From Burkholderiales bacterium (GTDB lineage: Bacteria; Pseudomonadota; Gammaproteobacteria; Burkholderiales; Burkholderiaceae_C), in NCBI GenBank assembly GCA_019510465.1, contig JAEKKH010000175.1:1-55718 (forward strand): a stretch of DNA of 55,718 nucleotides, in the 5' to 3' direction. Positions 26,745 through 36,088 of the stretch are shown piece after piece (position 1 is the first letter of the stretch; each line of letters opens with the position of its first letter). The translations under genes were made by a program, and so were the position numbers. A model generated the notes under the pieces. It saw nothing but the letters and a program-made list of their open reading frames with translations, ran no database searches and had not been told where the DNA came from.

Positions 26745-26867
26745 GGGACTTCGCGCGGTCAGGCCGCCAGGCCCTGGGGTCAGGTCTTGAATCGTGCACT
26801 CAAGACCTGACCCCGATGCGATTCAAGACCTGACCCCGCCCCTGGGACTTCGCGCGGTCAGGCCGCC
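26745..26867. repeat. Pair of 24-bp direct repeats flanking the repeat cluster
   Basis: The 24-bp sequence starting GGGACTTCGCGCGGTCAGG occurs at 26745-26768 and again at 26844-26867. The second copy contains the last codons and stop of the dioxygenase gene. The first copy is therefore a duplicated fragment of that gene end. The REP-like cluster lies between the two copies. Confidence 0.7.
26776..26837. repeat. REP-like cluster of GGGGTCAGGTCTTGAAT in opposing orientation
   Basis: A forward copy (26776-26792) and an inverted copy (26800-26814) make a perfect 15-bp stem (GGGGTCAGGTCTTGA) with a 9-nt loop. A second inverted full copy lies at 26821-26837. A further copy is at 22394. The element lies between the S10-RIO gene start and the dioxygenase stop. 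It may act as a REP or BIME-like element mobilised by a REP-associated transposase, none of which is in the window. Confidence 0.75.
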
Positions 26868-27616
26868 GCCGGCCCCTGGAAGCCGCCGGCGCGGAAGGTC
26901 AGCACCAGCGTGTCGCGCCAGCCCGGCTCGCCCGACCTCAGCGGCTGGATCGGCGTGGTCTCGTGGATGACGCGGGCGTCGTCCAGCAGCACCGTCGTCC
27001 ATGGCTGCGACAGCGTGAAGCGCAGGCCCGCGCTGGACGCGGCCTGGAACACGCGGCTTTCGCCGCCCTTGATGCCGTGGCGTTCGACCAGCGTCACGCT
27101 GACGAGATCGACGCCGTCGCGGTGCGCGCCTTCGGGCGTCGGCCGGCCGATGCCGCTGGCGGTGTCGATGCGGAACGTGTGCGCCTCGACGAACCAGCGC
27201 CGGGCGCCCTTGAGCGCCGAGGCGCGCGCCGCCAGGCCGGCCAGCAGCCGGCGCCAGGCCGGGTCGCCGGCCAGGCCGGGCTCGATCGGCTCGAAATGGC
27301 GCTCGATGCCGCCGTGCAGCGCGTTGTAGTCGACCGGCTGCCAGTGCGGGCGATGCGGCGCGGGGTTCACCTCGTCGCCGTCGACCACGAACACGCCGTG
27401 GCGGCGCTGGCGGTAGTTGCCGCCATCGAGCAGGTAGGCGTCCGGCGGCAGGCGGTTCCAGAACGGCCGCCAGGCGTCGAAGTCCGCCGGCGACGCCCCG
27501 GCCAGCGCCGCGAGGTCCTGCGGCCCCACCACGGCGAAGCCGGTGCGCGCAAGGGCGCCATCGACGTCGGCAGCAGGCGTCAGGGGGGGCGGGATCAGGG
27601 CGTTCGAATCGGACAT
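26858..27616 (-). CDS. 2OG-Fe(II) dioxygenase (PF10014-like amino-acid hydroxylase family)
   Basis: A 252-aa soluble protein resembling the 2OG-Fe_Oxy_2 family, which includes L-isoleucine 4-hydroxylase. The iron-binding HxD is in GAHRDGVDLVSVTL, the distal His in RVIHETTP, and the 2-oxoglutarate Arg in WRDTLVLTF. These give a plausible facial triad. I start at ATG 27616; in-frame ATGs at 27661 and 27679 also lack a strong ribosome site. Its stop codon lies inside the duplicated 24-bp sequence. It is divergent from a large sensor kinase. The substrate is unknown, probably a free amino acid by family. Confidence 0.82.
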   Translation of the reverse strand: MSDSNALIPPPLTPAADVDGALARTGFAVVGPQDLAALAGASPADFDAWRPFWNRLPPDAYLLDGGNYRQRRHGVFVVDGDEVNPAPHRPHWQPVDYNALHGGIERHFEPIEPGLAGDPAWRRLLAGLAARASALKGARRWFVEAHTFRIDTASGIGRPTPEGAHRDGVDLVSVTLVERHGIKGGESRVFQAASSAGLRFTLSQPWTTVLLDDARVIHETTPIQPLRSGEPGWRDTLVLTFRAGGFQGPAAA

Positions 27617-27749
27617 GGGCGGGGTGTCGACGGGCGTCGCGAGGCAGGCGTTCTGGCACATTCTCGCGCCTGCCGCCATCCCCGCGTCCGGGCAGGTGGC
27701 GGGAAGCGACAGCGCCGGCCCCCCCGCACGACGGGCCGAGCGTAGACTG

Positions 27750-30700
27750 ATGAGTCTCGCCGACCCACCTCACGCCATGTCCGCTCCCAAGGGCCACTCC
27801 AGACCGCATGCCCTGCCCGCGGCGCCCGGCCCGGACGATGCCGCCAGGGGACGCGCGCTGCCCGCGGGCCTGCTGGCCTGGGGTCGCACGGCGCCGGTGG
27901 CCCTGGCGGCCATCGAGGCGGACGGCACGATCGCCTGGGTCAATGCCGCGTTCGAGCGCTGGGCCGCGCAGTCCGCCGACACGGCCGTCGGCCAGGCCCT
28001 CGAGACCCTGCTTGCCGACGCCGACTGGCCGCACTGGCTGCCGCCGCCCGGCACGCCCGCCCGGCGCCGGCTGCTGCGGCGCGACGCGACGCCGCTGCAC
28101 TGCGACGCGCAGGTCGACACGCTCGAGGACGGCCTGCGGCTGGTGACGCTGATCGACCGCGACGACGAGGCCCGCATCGACCTCGAGGCCTGCCGCCTGA
28201 AGGCCCTGCTGGACTTCGTCCAGACCCACGGGCGCATCGGCCTCTGGGAGCGCAACGTGCGCACGCGCGAGGGCAAGTGGGACGCGCACATGTACCGCTT
28301 CTTCGGCATCGACCCGCGCCGCGGCCCGCCGACGATGGCGCAGGTCGCGCAGGCCACGGTGCCGCAGGACCGGCTGTTCCAGGTGCTGGACGACTCGATG
28401 AAGAAGGTGGGCAGCTACTCGCACCGCTATCGCCTGTTCACCGCCGACGGCGGCCTGCGGCGCGTGCAGGCGCACTGGGCGGTGATCGCCGGCGCCGACG
28501 GGCTGCCCGAGCAGGTGGTGGGCATCGTGATGGACGACACCGAGACGTTCAAGCTCGCCTCGTCGATGGACGACGCCGCCGCCCAGCTGCAGCTGGCCAC
28601 CGAGCTGGCCGAGGTCTCGATGTGGCGCCACGACCTCGTCACGCAGCGCGTGTTCATGAACGGCCGCGCCGCCACCGTCATGGGCATGGACGCGCGTCCC
28701 GAGGGCGTGCCCATCGACGAGATCCGCGCCCGCGTGCATCCCGACGACCTGCTCGAGGTGCTGTCCACCTACCAGCGCGCGCTGACCTCGAGCCGCGCCG
28801 AGGACGCGCAGGCGCGCTATCTCGGCCAGGACGGCAGGTGGCACCACATCTTCACGCGCCGCGTCACGCAACGCGACGGCTTCGGCGCGCCGGTGGCGCT
28901 CAACGGCGTGGCGCTCGACATCACCGAGCAGATGGAGCGCGTGCAGCGCGCCGACGAGCTCGCGCGCCGGCTCGACGACGTGACCTCGGCGTCGGGCATC
29001 GGCGTGTGGCGCGTGACGCGCGATGACGGCGCGGCCGAATGGAACGCCCAGATGCACGCGATGACCGGGTTGCCGGCCGGCGAGCCCGCGCCCGGCTTCA
29101 TGGCCTGGCTCGAGCGCTTCGTGCACCCGGACGACCGCGTCCGCGTCCGCGAGGTCAGCCTCGAATGGATCAGGGAACCGTCCGCGCCGCTGGAGATCGC
29201 CCACCGCATCGTCAACGTGCATGGCCAGGTGCGCCACGTCGTCGCGCGCACGCGGGCCGAGCCGCGAGGCAGCCCGTTCCGGGCCACCGGCGTGGTCATC
29301 GACGTCACGGAGCGCGAGCTCGCGCTCGAGGCGCTGCGCGAGGCCAACGAGCGCAGCGCGATGGCCACCCGCGCGGCCGGCATCGGCATCTGGGAATGGA
29401 ACGCCGAGGCCGGCATCACCCGCTGGGACGAGGAGATGTTCGTGCTGCGCGGACGCGAGCCGCGCCCCGCGCCGCCCGGCTTCGACGAGATGACGTCCTG
29501 GGTGCACCCGGACGACCGCGCCTACGTCAACGACCAGATTCAGACCGCGCGCATCGGCGACGGCCAGGCGTCGTACGAGTTCCGCGTCCTGCTGCCCGAC
29601 GGCCGGGTGCGCTGGATCGCCTCGCGCTCGCTGCCCGTGCGCGACGAGCGCGGCCGCACCCGCATGCGCCTGGGCGTGAACTGGGACATCACCGAGGCGC
29701 ACGAGGCCGCCGCCGCACGTCACGAGCGCGAGCTGGTGCTGCGCGAGAGCCAGGCCAAGTCCGAGCTGCTCGCGCGCATGAGCCACGAGCTGCGCACGCC
29801 GATGAACGCCGTGCTGGGCTTCACGCGCCTGCTGATGGCCGACGACGCGCAGGGCCACGACGCCGACGCGACGCGCCAGGCGCGTCTCGAGCACATCCAC
29901 TCGGCCGGCGAACACCTGCTCACGCTGATCAACAACGTGCTCGAGCTGTCGCGCCTGGACGGCCCCGCGCGCGACGTCGTGCTGCAGCCGTTGCGCGTGG
30001 CCACCGTCATCGAACAGACGCTGCCGCTGGTCGAGGGCCTGGCCGTCCAGCACGGCGTGACGGTCGTCGCACCGCCCAGCCCGCTGCACGTGCGCGCGGA
30101 TGCCACCCGCCTGAAGCAGGTGCTGGTCAACCTGCTGACCAACGCGATCAAGTACAACCGACGGGGCGGCAGCGTGCGCATCGACGTCTCGCACGACGGC
30201 GGGCAGGTGCTGATCCGCGTGTCGGACGACGGCGTGGGCATGACGTCCGAGCAGCAGCAGCACGCCTTCGAGCCCTTCAACCGCGCCGGGGCCGAGCGCG
30301 CCGGCATCGAGGGCACCGGCATCGGCCTGACGATCGTCAAGGCGCTGGTCGAGGGCATGGGCGGACGCATCGACGTGCACAGCAAGCGCGGCGTGGGCAG
30401 CACGTTCGAGGTGCGGCTCGACGCCGCGGCCGAGTCGGGCCCGCTCGCGCTGCCGGCGCGCCGCCTGCTGTACATCGAGGACAACGCGGTCAACGTCATG
30501 ATCGTGGCCGAGCTGGTGCGCCGCCGCCCCGGCATCGAGTTCGACAGCATGCCCGACGGCGCCAGCGGCGTCGCGCGGGCGGCGCAGACGCTGCCGGGCC
30601 TGGTGCTGGTCGACATGCAGCTGCCCGACTTCGATGGCCTGGAGGTGCTGCGCCGCCTGCGCGCCGATCCGGCCACCGCCGACCTGCGCGTGGTGGCGCT

Positions 30701-30848
30701 GTCGGCCAACGCGATCCCCGCCGACATCCAGCGCGCGCTGCAGGCCGGCTTCGACGACTACTGGACCAAGCCGCTGGACTTCAAGGTGTTCAACGCCGCG
30801 CTCGACCAGGTGTTCGATGGCGGCGCGACGGCGCCGCGCCGGCCATGA
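27750..30848 (+). CDS. Soluble multi-PAS hybrid histidine kinase with C-terminal receiver
   Basis: A 1032-aa kinase with no clear membrane segment. Four or five PAS-like domains cover residues about 30-660; three carry the PAS-fold motif HPDD (VHPDDLLEVL, VHPDDRVRVR, VHPDDRAYVN) and PAC ends like GVALDITEQ. The HisKA H-box is RMSHELRTPMNAVLGF, the N-box LVNLLTNAIKYN, and G-boxes DDGVGM and GTGIGLTIVKALVEG follow. The receiver (about 905-1025) has YIEDNAVN, Asp in VDMQLPDFDG and Lys in WTKPLD. Signal and output are unknown. It is divergent from the dioxygenase. ATG 27750 is chosen over 27777; neither has a strong ribosome site. Confidence 0.88.
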   Translation: MSLADPPHAMSAPKGHSRPHALPAAPGPDDAARGRALPAGLLAWGRTAPVALAAIEADGTIAWVNAAFERWAAQSADTAVGQALETLLADADWPHWLPPPGTPARRRLLRRDATPLHCDAQVDTLEDGLRLVTLIDRDDEARIDLEACRLKALLDFVQTHGRIGLWERNVRTREGKWDAHMYRFFGIDPRRGPPTMAQVAQATVPQDRLFQVLDDSMKKVGSYSHRYRLFTADGGLRRVQAHWAVIAGADGLPEQVVGIVMDDTETFKLASSMDDAAAQLQLATELAEVSMWRHDLVTQRVFMNGRAATVMGMDARPEGVPIDEIRARVHPDDLLEVLSTYQRALTSSRAEDAQARYLGQDGRWHHIFTRRVTQRDGFGAPVALNGVALDITEQMERVQRADELARRLDDVTSASGIGVWRVTRDDGAAEWNAQMHAMTGLPAGEPAPGFMAWLERFVHPDDRVRVREVSLEWIREPSAPLEIAHRIVNVHGQVRHVVARTRAEPRGSPFRATGVVIDVTERELALEALREANERSAMATRAAGIGIWEWNAEAGITRWDEEMFVLRGREPRPAPPGFDEMTSWVHPDDRAYVNDQIQTARIGDGQASYEFRVLLPDGRVRWIASRSLPVRDERGRTRMRLGVNWDITEAHEAAAARHERELVLRESQAKSELLARMSHELRTPMNAVLGFTRLLMADDAQGHDADATRQARLEHIHSAGEHLLTLINNVLELSRLDGPARDVVLQPLRVATVIEQTLPLVEGLAVQHGVTVVAPPSPLHVRADATRLKQVLVNLLTNAIKYNRRGGSVRIDVSHDGGQVLIRVSDDGVGMTSEQQQHAFEPFNRAGAERAGIEGTGIGLTIVKALVEGMGGRIDVHSKRGVGSTFEVRLDAAAESGPLALPARRLLYIEDNAVNVMIVAELVRRRPGIEFDSMPDGASGVARAAQTLPGLVLVDMQLPDFDGLEVLRRLRADPATADLRVVALSANAIPADIQRALQAGFDDYWTKPLDFKVFNAALDQVFDGGATAPRRP

Positions 30849-30894
30849 GCCCGCGAGGCGAATTCACTTCGGCGCGCGGCGCGGAGCTGGCTTC

Positions 30895-31203
30895 ATGAGC
30901 GCGCTGCGCTGGCTCACGCTCGACGTGAGCGACAACGACGAGGGCGTCGTCACGATCGAGGCGCTCGCCTCCACCGACGCTGCGGGCCACGCGTTCGCGC
31001 TGGCCGAGGCGCAGTCCGTCCTCGACTGGGCCTGGCGCGAGTTCCCCGACGCCCATGGCCCCGCCGACGAGGGCGGGCAGTGGGACCACGACCTGCAGTC
31101 GGGCGCCGGCGCCGACGGCTGGCATTCGGTGGCGCTGACGCTGACCGGCACGCCCGAGTTCGCGCGCGCCTTCGAACGCGAGTTCGACCTGCCGGGCGAG
31201 TGA
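30895..31203 (+). CDS. Small acidic hypothetical protein, 102 aa
   Basis: A cytoplasmic acidic protein with many Asp, Glu and Trp residues (WLTLDVSDNDEGVVTIEALA and DWAWREFPDAHGP). I recognise no family. GGAG lies about 10 bp upstream of ATG 30895. It begins 46 bp after the hybrid kinase on the same strand, so it is probably in its operon and may be an accessory protein, but that is inference. Confidence 0.7.
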   Translation: MSALRWLTLDVSDNDEGVVTIEALASTDAAGHAFALAEAQSVLDWAWREFPDAHGPADEGGQWDHDLQSGAGADGWHSVALTLTGTPEFARAFEREFDLPGE

Positions 31204-31219
31204 CGATCCGCCGTCCCGC

Positions 31220-32248
31220 TCAGAACGCCATCCAGGCGAACAGGTACAGGCTGTCGGCGTCAGTGGCCGCCGACCCGCTCGCACCGTCGAGCTTGTCGTA
31301 GGCCGTCAGTTGCAGGCCGACGCGCAGGTTGGCGTCGATGCCCCCGCTGGGTGCTGTCTTGCCGAACGGCGTCCAGTCGAACTGCAGGCGGGTCCCGCGC
31401 GAGGCCAGCCCCGGCGCGTTGACGCCGAAGCGCTGCAGCGTGGCGCCCCAGGACTTGTTCCAGAAGTACGACGATGTCACGGATGTGCGCGACGTCCGGC
31501 GCCGAGCGGTCGGGTTGGACGCCGGTCTTGAACAGGACGACTCCGGCCTCCATCGACGACGAATCCAGCGTCGTGCGTGCCGCGAACCGCGCGTAGAGCG
31601 GCGATCGCAGCGCGCCCGGATCGCGGTCGGCCGGCGCGATGCCGAAGTCCTTCTGCAGCGTCGGCGTCTGCATCCGGTAGGTGCCGAGCTCGCCGTACCA
31701 GGTCCCGTCGAGCTGGGCGTAGCCCACGATGCCGGTCGCCTTCTGGCCGAACGCCTCGTCGAGGATGGCGCTTGCGCTGGGCACCGGCGCCACGTTGGAC
31801 GAGATGTACGGGAACAGCCAGGCCGGCAGCGTGTTGAACGGATCCTGCACGCCGGGATTGTTGTTGACCGAGACGCCGAGCACGGCGATGTGATCGCCGG
31901 GCAGCGGGGTGGTGGTGGCGGCGCGCAGGTCGATGTTGTCGATCGACGTGTGCCGCGCGATGCCGTCGTAGGTGAGCTGCGAGAAGATGCCCACGTTGTC
32001 GGCGATGCGCCCGGAGACGAACAGCGAGACCTGGTCGAGGGTCAGGTTGTCGTTGCCCTCGAGCGAGCCGACCAGCGCATGACCGTCGAGCGCGCTCGAA
32101 TCCTGGGACTTGCCGGTGTGCGTCAGACCGGCCATCACCATGCCGGCGACGGGCGGAATCCAGTCACCGCCCTACTGGCCAGGGCCAGCAGCAGCACGGT
32201 GGCGGCGCGCGCCCGGCGGCGCCATCCGGTCGAGTCGAGGGATTGCAT
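31220..32248 (-). pseudogene. Outer-membrane beta-barrel/porin-like protein, broken by two frameshifts
   Basis: A good AAGGAG and ATG 32248 begin a signal peptide (MQSLDSTGWRRRARAATVLL). The frame is lost near 32165-32175: the expected GGDWIPPVAGMVMAGLTH continues one frame away just after a TAG. It is lost again near 31467-31475, where HIRD is followed in another frame by TSSYFWNKSWGATLQRFG. The remaining sequence shows alternating strands and a C-terminal SLYLFAWMAF with terminal Phe, the hallmark of outer-membrane barrels. It is either a decaying gene or two sequencing errors. The upstream cytochrome c may be a functional partner. Confidence 0.75.
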
Positions 32249-32330
32249 GAGCGAGTCTCCTTGCAGGGACGTGGACGGGCCGCACGGGTTCGGCGAGCCC
32301 GCGCACGATCGACCTCCGGGTCGCGGCAGG

Positions 32331-32636
32331 TCAGTTCTTCTTCAGCGTGAGGATCCAGGTCACGAGCTCGCGCGCCTCGTCCGGCGTGACGGGGTTGGGC
32401 GGCATCACGGCCGTGCCCCACGCGCCGGTGCCGCCCTTCTGCACCTTGGCCGCGAGCAGCGGCACCGCGTCCTCGCGCCCGGCGTATCTCGCGGCGACGT
32501 CGCGCCAGGCCGGCCCGACGAGCTTCCGGTCGATCATGTGGCAGCTCAGGCAGTTCTTCTTCTGGGCCATGTCGAGGCCGGCCATGGCGGGCATCGCGCA
32601 GGCCAGTGCGGACACGAAGACGAGGAGGGCTTTCAT
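32331..32636 (-). CDS. Periplasmic class I cytochrome c (c551/c8-like)
   Basis: A 101-aa exported monoheme cytochrome. Residues 1-19 form a signal peptide (ALACAMPAMA). The heme site is CLSCH, and the axial Met is in AVMPPNPVTPDEA. Length and spacing match small c551/c8-type cytochromes that shuttle electrons in the periplasm. It is upstream of the broken outer-membrane gene on the same strand (82-bp gap). Cytochrome plus barrel protein could have formed an envelope electron-transfer pair. Confidence 0.9.
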   Translation of the reverse strand: MKALLVFVSALACAMPAMAGLDMAQKKNCLSCHMIDRKLVGPAWRDVAARYAGREDAVPLLAAKVQKGGTGAWGTAVMPPNPVTPDEARELVTWILTLKKN

Positions 32637-33112
32637 GACGCTTCCTGAGGTTGAGGCGGGCGCTCACGCGCAGCGATCGCGACGCGCCCCGCCGTGAAGT
32701 CCCGATTCGAGCCGGATGGTTCATTCGCCGATGCCCGGCCAACTCATCGGCAGGTTAGTCACCGGACGCGGCGAACGTCGAAGGGCTGGTGTCCGGGACC
32801 GGATGGCGGATTCGTCGGGTGGATGCGGTCGGGCCGACGCCGGTGCCGCGGCACCTGTCCAGGCGCCTGTCGCATGGCCGCGATGAGGTGTACGCATGGG
32901 GGTTTCGGCCCGTGCGACGAAATGCGACTTTGAGGGCACGAACTGCAGTGACTCGAACGGCCTCGCGTCCTAGACTTTCGTCACGGCATCGCAGACGTGC
33001 GTGCCGCATACACCGTTCCGGCGACTCCACGGTCGCATGGGCCGGGATGACTTCGTCTTCGCGCGGGCGGCCGGCGCGCGGGACACACCCCAACTCGAAT
33101 CTGGAGAACTCC
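32637..33112. other. Divergent intergenic region, no gene seen
   Basis: This 476-bp gap separates the cytochrome c gene and the 101-aa secreted protein gene. It must contain both promoters. Open frames here have no ribosome site or recognisable similarity. I see no clear -35/-10 pair or operator. Confidence 0.55.
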
Positions 33113-33418
33113 ATGAACAAGTTTCATGCCGTCGCCGCTGCCGCCGCGCTCGCCGCGGGCCTGCTGACCGCCACGTCGTCGATGGCCACCACGGCCTTCG
33201 ACAACAAGATGTCGACCGTGATCAGGACCGTCAAGGCCGATCCGAACTACAAGAGCATCCCGCTGCAGACCAGCGCGGATCGCCAGTGGTTCTTCGCCCA
33301 GTGCGAGGCCCTGTACGGCAAGAAGATCACGAAGGAGCAGTTCGTCAGCGAAGGCGCCCGGCAGTTCCCGGGCTACGAGGCCTCGTTCAGCCAGCTGGCC
33401 GACCAGTTCGCCTCCTGA
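33113..33418 (+). CDS. Small exported hypothetical protein
   Basis: A 101-aa protein with a signal peptide (residues 1-25, VAAAAALAAGLLTATSSMA). The mature part of about 76 residues is charged and contains one Cys (FFAQCEALYGKKITKEQFVS). No family is recognised. GGAG lies 8 bp upstream of ATG 33113. The gene is followed by a very strong hairpin, so it is probably a highly expressed single gene. Confidence 0.8.
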   Translation: MNKFHAVAAAAALAAGLLTATSSMATTAFDNKMSTVIRTVKADPNYKSIPLQTSADRQWFFAQCEALYGKKITKEQFVSEGARQFPGYEASFSQLADQFAS

Positions 33419-33426
33419 ACCCGGCG

Positions 33427-33465
33427 CGCGTCCTCGCGCGCGGGCCCGCCGCGCGCGAGGACGCG
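33427..33465. terminator. Strong GC hairpin after the small exported protein
   Basis: CGCGTCCTCGCGCGC (33427-33441) and its exact reverse complement (33451-33465) make a perfect 15-bp stem with a 9-nt loop, 8 bp after the stop. It has no T-run but is by far the longest perfect stem seen here. It may terminate or stabilise transcripts. Confidence 0.6.
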
Positions 33466-33593
33466 GCCCCTGCGCGACGGCACCGCTCGTTCATCGACCG
33501 GTGCCGTCGCCGCTTCGGGCCGGCATCTCGACCGCAGGTCGGGCGGGTCAGCCGCCGACGTCGCCCGCGACTCGTTGGCAGACCGACGCCCGA

Positions 33594-35954
33594 TCAGACG
33601 ACGAAGCCCGCCCCGCGACCGACGGCCAGCGGCCGGCCGGCGAACGTCCAGGCGTCGGGCGCCAGCACCTGCCCCTGCTCGCCCGCCGGCAGCACGATGC
33701 GCGCGCGGTCGGCGCCGTCGTAGCCGACCACGCTGACGCGCAGCGGCTTCCACGCCTGCAGCGGCTCGACACGCAACGTGATCTCGTCGCCGGCGCGCGT
33801 GGCGCGCAGGCGCACCACGCCGCGCTCGCCACGCTCGTGCGCGTCGCTCAAGCCGTCGTCGAAGGCGTAGTCCAGCACCGCTTCATCGGTGCAGCCGCGG
33901 CCCAGGATCACGTGCAGCTCGATGTCGGCGAGATCGTTGAACTGGGTCGTGCGCACGCCGGGCTGCATGGGCAGCAGCTGGCCCTCGCGCACGTACAGCG
34001 GCGTGGACGCCGCATCGCTGCGCACCTGCACGCTGCGGCCCGCGGCGACGAAGCGGCCCGTGCCCGCGTCCAGCCAGCGGCCGGTGCCCGGCAGCGCCAC
34101 CGTGCGTTGCTGCTGGCCCTGGTGCACCAGCGGCGCCTGCATCAGCGCGGGGCCGACGAGGAACTGGTCGTCGATGCGGTCGAGATCGAGCCCGTCGGCG
34201 TTGTCGAAGTCGTGGAACAGCGGACGCATCACGGCCGTGCCGTCGCGCGCCTGCGCCACCCACAGCTGGTAGAGGTAGGGCAGCAGCTTGTAGCGCAGCC
34301 GCACGTAGTGCCGGATGGTCTCGAGCGCCTGCGGCCCGAACTGCCACGGCTCCTGCGCCACCGACCCCTTGACCGCGTGGTTGCGCAGGAAGGGGAACAG
34401 CATGCCGGCCTTGTACCAGGCGACGGCCAGCTCGCCGTCGGCGTGGCCGCCGAAGCCCGGCACGTCCGGACCGTTGAACGGGATGCCCGACAACGCGAGA
34501 TTGAGCGTGCACGGGATGCTCATGCGCAGGTGGTGCCAGTTGCTCCAGTTGTCGCCCGTCCACAGTGCCGTCCAGCGGCTCGATCCGGTGGCCGCGCTGC
34601 GCGAGAGGATGAACGGGCGCTCGTCCGGCACCGCGGCCTTGAAGCCCTCCCAGGTGGCCTGGGCCATGCCCGTCGCGTACAGGTTGTGGTACGTCCAGTG
34701 ATCCCACCGGCCGTGCTGGAAGCGCATGTCGTCGACGTCGGCCGCGCCGGTGCTGGGATCGTTCATGTCGATCCATGCGCCGCCGAAGCCCCCCTCGCGG
34801 AACTGGCGCGCGTAGCCGGCCCACCACGCGCGGCCCTCGGGCAGCGAGTAGTCGGGGAACCACGTGCGGCCCGGCCAGACGAAGCCGACGTAGGGCTGGC
34901 CTTCCGGATTCCGGCAGAAGATGCCCGCCTCCAGGCCGCTCTCGGCGACCTCGTAGCCAGCGGCGACCTTCACGCCCGGGTCGAGGATGGGCACGACGCG
35001 GCGGCCCTTGTCGGCGAGCGCCTTCAGCTCGGCCGCGCGGTCGCCGAACTGCGCGGGGCTGGTCGTGAAGACCTTGTAGTCGTCCATGTAGTCGATGTCG
35101 AGCCACAGGCCGTCGTTGGGAAACGCGTGCTCGGTGAAGCCCGCATCGAGCATCTGCAGGTCCTTCGTGCCGCCATAGCCCCAGCGGCACTGGTGGTGGC
35201 CCAGCGACCACAGCGGCGGCAGCGGCGTCTTGCCCACCAGGCGCTGCAGGCGCTGCGTGACGGCGCTCATGCTGTCGCCGGCGATCACGTAGAAGGCGGG
35301 GAGGCCCTGGTCGGCGCCGAACCACAGGCTGGGTGGCGCGTCGTGGTCGTCCCGGCCGGTGAAGAACCAGTTCGAACCCGTGTCCATCCAGGTGGCGCCG
35401 GGATGGTCGACCAGCACGCCGATCCAGCGCGCGCCGTGCCGGATCAGCAGGTAGGGAATGGCGGCGTACTGCGGGTCGGCCTGGCCGTCGACGATGACGG
35501 GCATCGGATGGTCGGCCCAGACGTCGAGGTTCCAGAACTTGGTGCGCTTGCCGGACTTCTCCATGCCCGTGAGCTTCTCGCCCTGGCCGTAGAAGCGCAT
35601 GTCGTCGCTGCGTCCGAGCTGCACCAGCCAGGCCTTGCCGCACACGCCCACGCAGGCGCCCGGGACGCCGGCGAGCGCGCTCGCGCCCTGCGCGTCGGCG
35701 AGCCGCAGCGTGCCGTCCGCGTCGAAGCCGAGCCGGTGCGTCGACGGGCCGGGGAACGCGTCGTCGTGCATGCGCAGCAGGCGCGGATCGAGCGGCCAGC
35801 GCATGTCGTCGCGGAGCTCGACATGGAACACGTCCTCGCCGAGGTCGCGCACGCGCGCCCGCAGCGCGGCGGCATCGCCCATCTGCAGCGAATCGCCCGC
35901 ATGGCTGCTGGCGAAACGGAAGTTGGAGGGGTGGCGGATCTTCTGGAAATACAC
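33594..35954 (-). CDS. GH31-family alpha-glucosidase/alpha-glycosidase
   Basis: A 786-aa cytoplasmic glycoside hydrolase with no signal peptide. The catalytic region (about 250-600) has WLDIDYMDDYK, the nucleophile segment GGAWIDMNDPS and the acid/base segment RWTALWTGDNWSNW, all diagnostic of GH31. The N-terminal beta domain contains FYGQGEKLTGMEKSGKRT. C-terminal beta domains complete the fold. I chose GTG 35954 because conserved sequence starts there, with AGGA upstream; the longer frame begins in the pilin gene. It could hydrolyse alpha-glucosides or alpha-xylosides; the second would fit the xylose locus, but this is not shown. Confidence 0.88.
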   Translation of the reverse strand: MYFQKIRHPSNFRFASSHAGDSLQMGDAAALRARVRDLGEDVFHVELRDDMRWPLDPRLLRMHDDAFPGPSTHRLGFDADGTLRLADAQGASALAGVPGACVGVCGKAWLVQLGRSDDMRFYGQGEKLTGMEKSGKRTKFWNLDVWADHPMPVIVDGQADPQYAAIPYLLIRHGARWIGVLVDHPGATWMDTGSNWFFTGRDDHDAPPSLWFGADQGLPAFYVIAGDSMSAVTQRLQRLVGKTPLPPLWSLGHHQCRWGYGGTKDLQMLDAGFTEHAFPNDGLWLDIDYMDDYKVFTTSPAQFGDRAAELKALADKGRRVVPILDPGVKVAAGYEVAESGLEAGIFCRNPEGQPYVGFVWPGRTWFPDYSLPEGRAWWAGYARQFREGGFGGAWIDMNDPSTGAADVDDMRFQHGRWDHWTYHNLYATGMAQATWEGFKAAVPDERPFILSRSAATGSSRWTALWTGDNWSNWHHLRMSIPCTLNLALSGIPFNGPDVPGFGGHADGELAVAWYKAGMLFPFLRNHAVKGSVAQEPWQFGPQALETIRHYVRLRYKLLPYLYQLWVAQARDGTAVMRPLFHDFDNADGLDLDRIDDQFLVGPALMQAPLVHQGQQQRTVALPGTGRWLDAGTGRFVAAGRSVQVRSDAASTPLYVREGQLLPMQPGVRTTQFNDLADIELHVILGRGCTDEAVLDYAFDDGLSDAHERGERGVVRLRATRAGDEITLRVEPLQAWKPLRVSVVGYDGADRARIVLPAGEQGQVLAPDAWTFAGRPLAVGRGAGFVV

Positions 35955-36088
35955 GCGGACGTCCTGGGCTGGGAGGGCAGGCCGGGAGTCTAGCGCCGGT
36001 GGTGACGGCACGGGGCGCCGGCCACTGCCCGCTCGGCGCCGCCTGTCCGCGTGATGCCGGGCGATCCGTGCGTCGCGTGTCCGTGCCG

